This document shows, piece after piece, positions 51,983-59,525 of a DNA stretch of 64,000 bases. This stretch comes from Pseudomarimonas arenosa (GTDB lineage: Bacteria; Pseudomonadota; Gammaproteobacteria; Xanthomonadales; Xanthomonadaceae). The stretch lies in contig NZ_JACYTR010000007.1 in assembly GCF_014841215.1 (NCBI RefSeq), positions 115,856 to 179,855 on the forward strand, written 5' to 3'. The position numbers and the translations under genes were made by a program. Numbering within the stretch: the stretch's first letter is position 1; each line of letters starts with the position of its first letter. A model generated the notes under the pieces. The model was not told where the DNA came from. It saw only the letters and a list, made by a program, of their open reading frames with translations, and did not search any database.

Positions 51983-52414
51983 TAGCCCGGATCTTTCATG
52001 AGGGGGTGCGGATGATCACCGAGAACTTTGCGCCGAGTGCAAGGCGCGACGAGTCCAAGTGGCGGACCCACTTGGGCGAGATCGGGACGCAGTCCCGCGT
52101 AGCTGCGACAGCAGCCGACCGAGCGTAGCGAAGGCGCAGGCTACGAAGTAGCCGTTGCTGCGTAGCAGCCGACCGAGCGTAGCGAAGGCGCAGGCTACGA
52201 AGTAGCCGTTGCTGCGTAGCAGCCGAACAACGCGGCAATCGCCACAAAGGACCTCAGGGCGAATGCCCTGCGTAGCCGCGCAGCGGCCGAATGAGGGCCG
52301 TGCCAGCGCCGAAAGATCGCCAACACTCTGTTCTCTCAACACCATCGGTCGAAACTCTCGCCCCGCTTGGAATTGCCGGGTCTTTCGGCGCGACCTCATG
52401 AAATATCCGGGTCA
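51983..52414 (+). mobile_element. MITE-like element, long form, copy B
   Basis: 432 bp, from TAGCCCGGATCTTTCATGAG to CTCATGAAATATCCGGGTCA; terminal inverted repeats as in copies A, C and D with one change each (ATCTTT, TCA). Left third and right end match copy A; the extra centre contains a 54-bp tandem repeat and about 190 bp of filler. No transposase frame. It sits between the persulfide operon promoter and the 3' end of the BlaR1-like gene. Confidence 0.85.
52111..52226. repeat. 54-bp tandem repeat inside MITE copy B
   Basis: GCAGCCGACCGAGCGTAGCG starts units at 52111 and 52165, with a partial third at 52219. Each unit holds GGCTAC-GAA-GTAGCC, a perfect 6-bp hairpin. The same unit appears at 63879, 63933 and 63987 in copy D. 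Confidence 0.9.
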
Positions 52415-52436
52415 GCACCACTCCCGCAGACAGGCT

Positions 52437-55106
52437 TCAACCGTTTAGCGTATCCAGGGTCTTCTCCAGCATGCCGCGCTCGTGCGTGCCTAGCGGCTTG
52501 GCAGATTGGCGGATTCGCTCGATCAAGGCCGCATCGTTGGCGCTGTGCTCGGCAATCGATTGCAGGGCCAGTCGACGCTCGTAGTCCGAACCGATGCTGT
52601 CAACTGCTTCGACCAGGTCGATCAGGGCCGATGGGGGCAGGTCGGCCTGCTCCATCAAGGCGGTAATGGCCATGCGTGCTTCGTAGTCGGACTGGATATC
52701 GGCCACTGCACGCGCATAAATTCGCACCAGCTCCGGCGCTTGCCTGATGCGCGGGGCCAGAGTCTGCAGGGCCATGCGATGCTCGTAATCTGAACTTATC
52801 GTTTCACTGGCGACCAAGGCCTGCTGCAACAGCTGGCCTTGCAGCGCCGGGTTGGCGATGAGGCTTTGCAACGCCACCCGCGCCTCATAGTCCGACTGAA
52901 CATCGCGGTACACCTTGATCCAGGCCGACAGGCTATCGCGGTCAGCCGGCAACTGTTCGGCGGCGGCCTGGAGGAACACGCGTGCCTCGTAATCGGACTC
53001 GATGCGCTCGGCCTGAGCACAGGCCAGCATCAGCGCTTGCTGATCGAAGCGCTGATGCTTGGCGGCCGTCTGCAGAACGCTGCGCAACTCGTAGTCGCTG
53101 TCGAGGGGCTGGGTCAGGCCCAGACTGGCATTCAGGTCGGCCAAGGTCAGCTCGGCCTGCTGGTACAGGGCAACCAGATGGCTGGCCCGAGCGTGTTGCG
53201 CATTGACCTGGGCAATCTCCTCCAGCACCGCAGCCGGGCCGCCCTGGGTCAACAGGTTGCTGACCCGATCCTGCGCCGACACCAGCCCTTCGCGTGCCAT
53301 CTGCTTGACCAGACTCGCCCACCAGACCTGGGCCGCCGAATCAAAGTCTGCCGGCCTGCCATCGACCCGGTACTGCCGCTGCAGCTCGCCGCCGGAGCGA
53401 CTCAGCTGCAGTTCGCGAGTCAGCCCGTTGCGGGTTTCCTCGACCTCCACATCACCATCAATTTGCGCAAAGTCCGACTCGTCGGCCTGCAGTTTGAAGT
53501 CACCCTTGATCCTGGCCTCCAGGGCATAGCCGGGGCGCTCGATTTCAATCACCGTGCGCTCGCCGAACAGCCAGTCAAAGTGCGCCACGCTGGCTGTGGC
53601 TGGCGGAGCGGGGGCGACCGGCGGCGCTGGCGGCGTCGGCACAGCGGGTGGTGCCGGAAGCGCCGGGCGCGCACTGGCCTGCGGCGTCTGCGGCGCTTCT
53701 GGCGCTGGCGGCGGCTCGGGCGCTGGCGGCGGCTCGGGCGAGGGCGGCGCAGCTGGGCTTTGGCGCGGCGTCGGCACGGCGGGTGGCGGTGGCGGTGGCG
53801 CCGGGCGTGCATTGGCTTGCGGCGGCTGCGGCGCTTCTGGCGCTGGCGGCGGCTCTGGCGAGGGCGGCACGGCTGGGCTATGGCGCGCTGTCGGCGTAGC
53901 CGATGCGCCAGCGGCCCAGGCCGGATCACTGATCACCATGCCGGGCAGCAGAATCGCGCTGGCGATCACGGCAGTCGGCAGCAGCAGGCTCAAAGGCCAA
54001 CGGTTTGCCACGGATTTCATCATCGGCTCCTTCAATAAGTGTTGAACGCGCGCCACCACCGGCGAGCGTCGCGTGGTCATGGCACTGGCAAGACCACTGC
54101 CAGGCGAAACGATATGTTGTGCGCAGCGGGCCAGAGACTCGGCCATGACGCGACGACTGCCGGCCTGTTCTGCGGCCCAGTCATCACAGGCGCGCTCGGC
54201 CAGCTGATCAAGATCGGCGTGCAGGCGGCTTGCCATCGGCAGGGGAAAGATCGCGCGCTGTAGGGCATAGGCCAGGCGCCAGCGCGGGTCGGCGCGCTGC
54301 AGATGGGCCAGCTCATGCGCCAAGGCGGCACGCTGCTGCGGCAGGGTCATCACCCGCGGCAGCCATGGCGGCAGGCTGATGGTGCAAGGTGACCAGGCAT
54401 GCGGACTGGCATCGTCAGCGGCGCAACGCAGGGTCGGCGCGGGCAGGCCGTTTCGATCGCTGATCAGCCTTAACTCCTGACTCAATCGGTCCTCAGGCCA
54501 CAGCGGCTGCTGCTGAATCCGCTTGGCCTGCTGCCGCCAGGCCCGCGCAACGGCCGCTGTTCGCAGCAACAAGGCGCTGACCAGGAATGCTGCCAGCGCG
54601 CTGGCCAGCCAAAGCGGGAGGTGCAGCTGCCAGGGGGCGGAGGGCGCCTGGGTCGACACAGGCGCGGCCGGCGGCGTCAACGCAAACGTGCCTGCGTCAT
54701 CTGCCGCGGCAATCGATTCGGCGGCCAGCGGGGTGGATGCCGCAGCCATGGAAATGCTCGAGTCGACCGTCGCCGACTTCGCCGGGTGGGCGACCAAGGT
54801 CAGTAGCGCGCGCCGATTGGCTGCCGCCTCCGGGTTGATGGGTGCAACTACTTCGCGTTGCTGCCACCAGACAGTCAGGGCCTGTTGTCCCGAGCGCCAC
54901 GACTGCTGCAGCGGTTCGGGCAAACCGCTGAGATGCAGGAGCATGATCAGACTGGGGGCAAACAGCAGCCAGCGCAGTGACTGCTCCTGTTGCCACAGCG
55001 AGCGCAGCCAGCCCAGCCGCTGCGCCAGCAAGGCCAGCAACAACAAGCCAGCACCATAGAGCCATCCGGCCATCCATGCTTCGGCCACGCGGGTCAGGAG
55101 ATTCAT
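52437..55106 (-). CDS. BlaR1/M56-type membrane metalloprotease with SDYE repeats
   Basis: 889 residues. N-terminal membrane helices (YGAGLLLLALLAQRL; LASALAAFLVSALLLRT) enclose an M56 peptidase with LAHELAHLQRADP (His264, Glu265, His268) and LAERACDDWAAEQ. A further helix (SLLLPTAVIASAILLPG) is followed by a Pro-rich stretch of tandem PPSPEPPPAPEAPQ-type units (about 405-490), a beta segment, then six helical repeats of 33-37 residues each opening with SDYE (about residues 665-850). A BlaR1-type sensor would cleave BlaI on receiving a signal; this one has no penicillin-binding domain, so its signal is unknown. ATG 55106 overlaps the blaI stop. Confidence 0.9.
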   Translation of the reverse strand: MNLLTRVAEAWMAGWLYGAGLLLLALLAQRLGWLRSLWQQEQSLRWLLFAPSLIMLLHLSGLPEPLQQSWRSGQQALTVWWQQREVVAPINPEAAANRRALLTLVAHPAKSATVDSSISMAAASTPLAAESIAAADDAGTFALTPPAAPVSTQAPSAPWQLHLPLWLASALAAFLVSALLLRTAAVARAWRQQAKRIQQQPLWPEDRLSQELRLISDRNGLPAPTLRCAADDASPHAWSPCTISLPPWLPRVMTLPQQRAALAHELAHLQRADPRWRLAYALQRAIFPLPMASRLHADLDQLAERACDDWAAEQAGSRRVMAESLARCAQHIVSPGSGLASAMTTRRSPVVARVQHLLKEPMMKSVANRWPLSLLLPTAVIASAILLPGMVISDPAWAAGASATPTARHSPAVPPSPEPPPAPEAPQPPQANARPAPPPPPPAVPTPRQSPAAPPSPEPPPAPEPPPAPEAPQTPQASARPALPAPPAVPTPPAPPVAPAPPATASVAHFDWLFGERTVIEIERPGYALEARIKGDFKLQADESDFAQIDGDVEVEETRNGLTRELQLSRSGGELQRQYRVDGRPADFDSAAQVWWASLVKQMAREGLVSAQDRVSNLLTQGGPAAVLEEIAQVNAQHARASHLVALYQQAELTLADLNASLGLTQPLDSDYELRSVLQTAAKHQRFDQQALMLACAQAERIESDYEARVFLQAAAEQLPADRDSLSAWIKVYRDVQSDYEARVALQSLIANPALQGQLLQQALVASETISSDYEHRMALQTLAPRIRQAPELVRIYARAVADIQSDYEARMAITALMEQADLPPSALIDLVEAVDSIGSDYERRLALQSIAEHSANDAALIERIRQSAKPLGTHERGMLEKTLDTLNG

Positions 55107-55513
55107 CGCTCGCCCCCCTTGCGTCCACCGTCGCCTCCAGCAAAGTCGCCGTTAAGCAGCTCGGCCAGAGCGTCAAGATCGCCGCGATCGATGTCCTGTT
55201 CGCGCACCAGATGCGCCAACAAGGCCTCAGGTCGTCCGCCAAATAGGCTGTCGACCAGACTGCTGACCATCGAGCGTTGAACCACCTGTTCCGCCACCAA
55301 GGGGCGATAGACCAACTGCCGGCCATCGCGCTCGGCCGCCAGCAGGCCGCGCTTCTCCAAGCGACTGAGCAAGGTCGCCACCGTGGTGTGGGCCAACTCA
55401 CGGCGCTCACTCAGCGCCTCGACCACTTCGGCGACGGTGGCCTGGCGACGCCGCCATAGCACCTGCATCAGGTCGAGCTGGAGTTCGGACAGACTGCTGT
55501 CGAGATCGGACAT
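55103..55513 (-). CDS. BlaI/MecI-type transcriptional repressor
   Basis: 136 residues with the BlaI winged helix (LSELQLDLMQVLWRR, TVAEVVEALSERRELAHTTV, LLSRLEKRGLLAAERDGRQL) and a helical dimerisation tail. It is translationally coupled to the M56 sensor (ATGA at 55103-55106), the classical bla/mec-style regulator pair. Two adjoining operator-like dyads lie 7-37 bp upstream of its ATG, so it most likely represses its own operon. In other bacteria such pairs control beta-lactamase or other envelope-stress genes; here no beta-lactamase is adjacent. Confidence 0.94.
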   Translation of the reverse strand: MSDLDSSLSELQLDLMQVLWRRRQATVAEVVEALSERRELAHTTVATLLSRLEKRGLLAAERDGRQLVYRPLVAEQVVQRSMVSSLVDSLFGGRPEALLAHLVREQDIDRGDLDALAELLNGDFAGGDGGRKGGER

Positions 55514-55520
55514 CGGGTTC

Positions 55521-55550
55521 TTCTACAAGTGTCGTACTACAGTTGTAGAA
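55521..55550. promoter_or_regulatory. Double BlaI-type operator
   Basis: TACTACAGTTGTAGAA (55535-55550) matches the known bla/mec operator core (TACTACA...TGTAGTA) at most positions; TTCTACAAGTGTCGTA (55521-55536) is a weaker adjoining copy. Outer words TTCTACAA and TTGTAGAA form a perfect 8-bp dyad. The position is directly upstream of the blaI start. Confidence 0.75.
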
Positions 55551-55707
55551 GTATTTGTCGGGCAGCGCAACAGGTCGGAAGTCATGGCTGATCGCCGGTT
55601 TCGGCCTCGTTCATGCGAAAGACCGCGGCCAAGCCGTTGATTTAATGGTCGCCCAGGAATCGGAGCCTGACATGCACGCCATGTGCTGGCAGTTCACCTG
55701 TTGACCA

Positions 55708-55729
55708 ATTAATTGATGCATGAATTAAT
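55708..55729. promoter_or_regulatory. Palindrome upstream of TetR gene
   Basis: ATTAATT (55708-55714) and AATTAAT (55723-55729) flank GATGCATG, an almost perfect 22-bp palindrome and an AT-rich island in GC-rich DNA. TTGACC at 55701-55706 could be a -35 box. It ends 7 bp before the TetR start, a typical autoregulatory operator position. Confidence 0.65.
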
Positions 55730-55736
55730 ATATTGC

Positions 55737-56402
55737 ATGAGCTCGCCACCATCTGCCGAACGTCGCCCGGGTCGACCCTCCCTTCAGCAGACCGAAGCCC
55801 GCACCTCCCTGCTCGATGCAGGACTGCGGTGCGTCGTTGAGCACGGCGCCGCGGCGGTGACGGTAAAACAGGTGGCGCTGGATGCCGGTGTCACACCGGC
55901 CAGCCTGCACTATCACTTCGGTGACAAGCAGGGCCTGCTGCAAGCCCTGGTCGACCAGCGCCTGGTGCCGGCGCTGAGCACCCTGCGCGCGGCCCTGAGC
56001 GGCGATGACAATCAGCCGGCAGCGCAAATCCGTGCCTTTGTCGACGCTGTGTTTGTTATGGTCGAACAACATCCCTGGCTGCCGCGCCTGTGGTTGCGCG
56101 AAGTGCTCAGCGAGGGTGGCGCCCTGCGTGAAGTCATGCTGTCGCGGGTAGCGCCTTCGATACCGCGCGCTTTGGCCGAACGCTTCGCCAGCGCACAGGC
56201 CGCGGGCCGCCTTAACACGGCGTTGGACCCACGTCTGCTGGTGGTGTCGCTGATTGGACTCACCCTGTTTCCCCTGGCGGCCGAGCCGCTGTGGGGCCAG
56301 ATCTTTTCCCCCGCAGCGCCCGATCGCGCGCGCCTGCGCCAACACACGCTGGCCCTGATCGAGGCCGCCTTCACGCCGTCTGCGAGCACTTCACATGACT
56401 AA
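55737..56402 (+). CDS. TetR family transcriptional regulator
   Basis: 221 residues with an N-terminal helix-turn-helix (LLDAGLRCVVEHGAAAVTVK, QVALDAGVTPASLHYHFGDK) and a helical ligand domain. ATG 55737 (MSSPPSAERR) is chosen; the upstream start at 55713 lies inside the palindrome. Its stop codon overlaps the HlyD ATG by 8 bp. The order TetR-HlyD-ABC-permease matches the E. coli cecR-ybhGFSR exporter operon, in which the regulator responds to antibiotics; here only one permease gene is present. Confidence 0.92.
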   Translation: MSSPPSAERRPGRPSLQQTEARTSLLDAGLRCVVEHGAAAVTVKQVALDAGVTPASLHYHFGDKQGLLQALVDQRLVPALSTLRAALSGDDNQPAAQIRAFVDAVFVMVEQHPWLPRLWLREVLSEGGALREVMLSRVAPSIPRALAERFASAQAAGRLNTALDPRLLVVSLIGLTLFPLAAEPLWGQIFSPAAPDRARLRQHTLALIEAAFTPSASTSHD

Positions 56403-57387
56403 GTTCAGATCAATCGCCCGCGTTGCCCAGTCACTGAGTCTGCTCGCCATTGCCCTGCTGCTGGTCGCCTGCCAGGCGCCCACCGAGCCGGGTGCGCGCG
56501 GCACCCTGGAGTATCCGCGCATCGACCTGCGCGCCGATAGCGCCGAGACACTGATTGAACTCCATGTTATGGAAGGCGACAGCGTCAGCCAGGGCGACCC
56601 AATCGCACGCCTTGATGACCGGCGTGCGCAGGCCATCCTGGCGGCGGCGGAAGCCGGTGTGGTGGCGGCCGAGCAACGACTTGAGGAGTTGGTCAACGGC
56701 ACTCGTTCGGAAACCCTTCGCGCAGCGCGCGCCGAGCGCGAGGCCGCGCGAGTGCGTCAAGCCGACGCCGAGCGCGAACGCAATCGCGTGCAGGAACTGG
56801 CGCGGCAGAAGCTGCTGCCGATGGCGGAACTGGATCGCGCACAGGCCGTGCTGGAGCAGGCGCAGGCCAACCTCAGCGCCGTGCAGGCGCGACTGGACGA
56901 ACTGCTGGCCGGCACTCGCGACGAGCAGCTGCGGCAGGCCCAGGCGCAGCTCAAGCTGAGCCGCGCCGATGCCGAACTCAAGCGGCTCAACCTGCAGCGG
57001 CTCACGCTCATCGCCACCGCCGATGGCCGGATCGAGTCAGTGCCGTTTGAAGTCGGCGAGCGAGTTCCGGCCAATGCGGTGATCGCTACCCAGCAGGTCG
57101 GCCGACGCCCGCATGCACGGGTGTTCCTGCCGATGCAGGAACGACAACAGGTGCAGCCTGGCGAAGCCTATCAGGTGTTCGTCCGTGGCCAGGAGCGGGC
57201 CTGGCAAGGACGACTGCGCTGGGTGGCCAGCGAGCCGAGCTTTACCCCGTACTACGCCCTCTCCGGCGACGATGCCGATCGCCTGGTCTATCTGGCCGAG
57301 ATCGATCTGACCGAAGAGGCCGCCGGCCAGCTCCCGGCGGGCCTGCCACTGCGGACACTGCGATCAACAGCGGCGGCGCAGCCATGA
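56395..57387 (+). CDS. HlyD-like periplasmic adaptor lipoprotein
   Basis: 330 residues: lipoprotein signal with lipobox LLVAC (Cys26), a biotinyl-lipoyl half domain (LIELHVMEGDSVSQGDPIARL), a long coiled-coil hairpin (about 75-205, ERERNRVQELARQKLLP) and beta-barrel parts (ATADGRIESVPFEVGERVPA). It connects an inner-membrane ABC exporter to the outer membrane, as YbhG does. ATG 56395 lies within the end of the TetR gene; its own stop overlaps the ABC gene (ATGA). Lipidation would anchor it in the periplasmic leaflet. Confidence 0.93.
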   Translation: MTKFRSIARVAQSLSLLAIALLLVACQAPTEPGARGTLEYPRIDLRADSAETLIELHVMEGDSVSQGDPIARLDDRRAQAILAAAEAGVVAAEQRLEELVNGTRSETLRAARAEREAARVRQADAERERNRVQELARQKLLPMAELDRAQAVLEQAQANLSAVQARLDELLAGTRDEQLRQAQAQLKLSRADAELKRLNLQRLTLIATADGRIESVPFEVGERVPANAVIATQQVGRRPHARVFLPMQERQQVQPGEAYQVFVRGQERAWQGRLRWVASEPSFTPYYALSGDDADRLVYLAEIDLTEEAAGQLPAGLPLRTLRSTAAAQP

Positions 57388-58319
57388 ACTCGCCCGAGCA
57401 CACCATCGAAGCGCGCGGCCTGAGTCGCGACTTCGGCAGCTTGCGCGCTGTCGATGGCGTCGATCTATCGGTGAAACGCGGTGAGGTGTATGGCTTTCTC
57501 GGCCCCAATGGCTCGGGCAAGTCAACCACCCTGCGCATGCTATGTGGCCTGTTGCGGCCCAGCGAGGGCCAGATCCGTGTGCTCGACCTGCCAGTGCCGG
57601 AACAGGCCGAGGAATTGAAACGGCGCATCGGCTACATGACGCAGAAGTTCTCCCTGTATGAAGACCTGACCGTCAGCGAGAACCTGCAGTTCCTCGCCTC
57701 GATTCACGGCCTGTCATATCGCCTGGCCAAGCAGCGCATCGAAGAGTCGCTGTCACGCTATCGCTTGGACAAGTTGCGGCGGCAACTGGCCGGCACCATG
57801 TCAGGTGGCCAGAAGCAGCGTCTGGCCCTGGCCGGCTGCCTGTTGCATCAGCCGGAGTTGTTGCTGCTCGACGAGCCGACCTCGGCGGTCGACCCGCAGT
57901 CGCGACGCGATTTCTGGGCCGAGCTGTTTCAGCTGGCCGATGCCGGCGTCACCCTGCTGGTCTCCACTCACTACATGGACGAGGCCGAACGCTGTCATCG
58001 CCTGGCCATCCTGGAGCGCGGCCGGTTGGTGGCCGACGGCACGCCGGCCGATCTGTGCCGTGAGCTGCCGGCCGACGTATTCAGCCTCAGCGGCACTCGA
58101 CTGCGCGAGGCCGAGACCTGGCTGACTGAGCGCAACGAAGTGTTGGGAACGGCACAGATCGGCTCTCACCTGCGGGTGCTGGCTGAGCGTGGCAGCGGCG
58201 ACGAGCTGCGCAGCGCGCTGAGCAATGAAGGCTTCGAGTTCGACTGGTCAAACACGCCGGCCAATCTGGAGGACGTGTTTGTCGCCGCCACCCGCGCCAA
58301 AGGCGAGACCCGGCAATGA
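57384..58319 (+). CDS. ABC exporter ATP-binding protein
   Basis: 311 residues with Walker A GPNGSGKSTT, signature TMSGGQKQRLALAG, Walker B LLLLDEPTSAVD and H-loop STHYMDEAER. It resembles half of the duplicated YbhF ATPase, containing one nucleotide domain only, so the exporter would work as a homodimer. Coupled on both sides by ATGA overlaps (57384 and 58316). Works with the HlyD-like adaptor and the permease to pump out drugs or other hydrophobic compounds; the substrate is inferred only from the operon type. Confidence 0.94.
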   Translation: MNSPEHTIEARGLSRDFGSLRAVDGVDLSVKRGEVYGFLGPNGSGKSTTLRMLCGLLRPSEGQIRVLDLPVPEQAEELKRRIGYMTQKFSLYEDLTVSENLQFLASIHGLSYRLAKQRIEESLSRYRLDKLRRQLAGTMSGGQKQRLALAGCLLHQPELLLLDEPTSAVDPQSRRDFWAELFQLADAGVTLLVSTHYMDEAERCHRLAILERGRLVADGTPADLCRELPADVFSLSGTRLREAETWLTERNEVLGTAQIGSHLRVLAERGSGDELRSALSNEGFEFDWSNTPANLEDVFVAATRAKGETRQ

Positions 58320-59407
58320 ACCTGTTCCGGCTCTGGGCCATCATTCTGAAAGAGCTGCGCCAGCTGCGTCGCGACCGGCTCAGCTTCGCCATGATCGTCG
58401 GCATACCTACCCTGCAGCTGCTGCTGTTTGGGTTTGCCATCAATCTCGATGTTCGTGGCCTGCATGCGGCCACCCTGGACCTGGCCGACACCAGTGAGTC
58501 ACGCGCTCTGATCGCCGACTTCGCCGCCACCGGCGTGGTCGACTTTCAGCAGCCGGTGTACTCGCTGGAACACCTTAACTCCCTGATGCGCCTTGGCGAG
58601 ATCAGCCTGGCGGTGGTGATTCCAGCTGACTTCAGCCGGCGGGTGCAACTGGGCGATCGGCCAGCGCTGCAGATCATCGTCGATGGCTCGGATCAGGCAG
58701 TGCAGGCCTCGGCGCGTCAGTTGGCGGCCTACCCGGTCGGTCGCGCCGACCAGTGGCGCCAGCAAGTGAGCCCGATCGAAATCCTCAATCGCTACAACCC
58801 GGAGCGGCGCGCGCCGCTGAATACCGTGCCGGCCCTGATCGGCGTGATCCTGACCATGACCATGGTGCTGTTTACCGCCGTGGCCCTGGTCCGCGAGCGC
58901 GAACGCGGCAATCTGGAGCTACTGATCGCCACGCCGGTGTCCCCCTGGGAGCTGACCCTGGGCAAGGTGTTGCCGTTCATCCTGATCGGGCTGATCCAGG
59001 TCAGCCTGGTCTTGATGCTCGGGCGCTTCGTGTTCGAGGTGCCGATTCGCGGCAGTCTGGCCGATGTCTACATCGTGGCGGCGGTGTTCATTCTGGCCAG
59101 CCTGTCGCTGGGCGTGTTCCTGTCGACCCTGGCGCGCACCCAGTTTCAGGCCATGCAGCTGGCCTTCTTTACCTTTCTGCCGCAGATCCTGCTATCCGGC
59201 TTCATGTTTCCTTTTGCCGGCATGCCGCGGGCCGCACAGATCATCGCCGAGGCCCTGCCGCTGACCCACTTCGTACGCCTGATCCGCGCCATCATGCTGC
59301 GTGGCACCACGGTCGGCGAACTGCGCCACGAGTTGCTGGCCCTGGGCCTGTTCGCCGCCGGTTTTCTGCTTGCCTCGACCCTGCGTATCCGCAAGCGGCT
59401 CGATTAG
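58316..59407 (+). CDS. ABC-2 type exporter permease (YbhS/YbhR-like)
   Basis: 363 residues: helix near 22-42, a periplasmic domain of about 130 residues (with VIPADFSRRVQLGDRPALQI), and five helices in the C-terminal half (TMVLFTAVALVRERERGNLE, FILIGLIQVSLVLMLGRF, AVFILASLSLGVFLSTLART, LPQILLSGFMFPFAGMPRAA). Only one permease gene follows the ATPase, in contrast to the ybhSR pair. The stop codon TAG (59405-59407) is the first three bases of MITE copy C, so the last residues may have been altered by the insertion; the end RIRKRLD still looks natural. Confidence 0.92.
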   Translation: MNLFRLWAIILKELRQLRRDRLSFAMIVGIPTLQLLLFGFAINLDVRGLHAATLDLADTSESRALIADFAATGVVDFQQPVYSLEHLNSLMRLGEISLAVVIPADFSRRVQLGDRPALQIIVDGSDQAVQASARQLAAYPVGRADQWRQQVSPIEILNRYNPERRAPLNTVPALIGVILTMTMVLFTAVALVRERERGNLELLIATPVSPWELTLGKVLPFILIGLIQVSLVLMLGRFVFEVPIRGSLADVYIVAAVFILASLSLGVFLSTLARTQFQAMQLAFFTFLPQILLSGFMFPFAGMPRAAQIIAEALPLTHFVRLIRAIMLRGTTVGELRHELLALGLFAAGFLLASTLRIRKRLD

Positions 59408-59507
59408 CGCGGATATTTCATGAGGTCGCGCCGAAAGATCGTCGCGCCTTGCACTCGACGCAAAGTCCTCGGTGATCATCCGCGCCCCTCATGAAATATC
59501 CGGGTTA
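59405..59507 (-). mobile_element. MITE-like element, short form, copy C (inverted)
   Basis: 103 bp, TAGCGCGGATATTTCATGAG to CTCATGAAATATCCGGGTTA. Internal words are the reverse complement of copies A, B and D (GTCGCGCCTTGCACTCGACG, AAGTCCTCGGTGATCATCC), so it is oriented oppositely. Flanked by TA on both sides. It overlaps the stop codon of the ABC permease and lies 18 bp from the ligase stop, at the left border of the ligase/BRCT block. Confidence 0.9.
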
Positions 59508-59525
59508 GCGCGCTGAACCGCAGAG

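Noticed and set aside
52111..52226. CRISPR-like array
   Set aside because: The 54-bp units are contiguous and nearly identical, with no unique spacers, and they lie inside a MITE.
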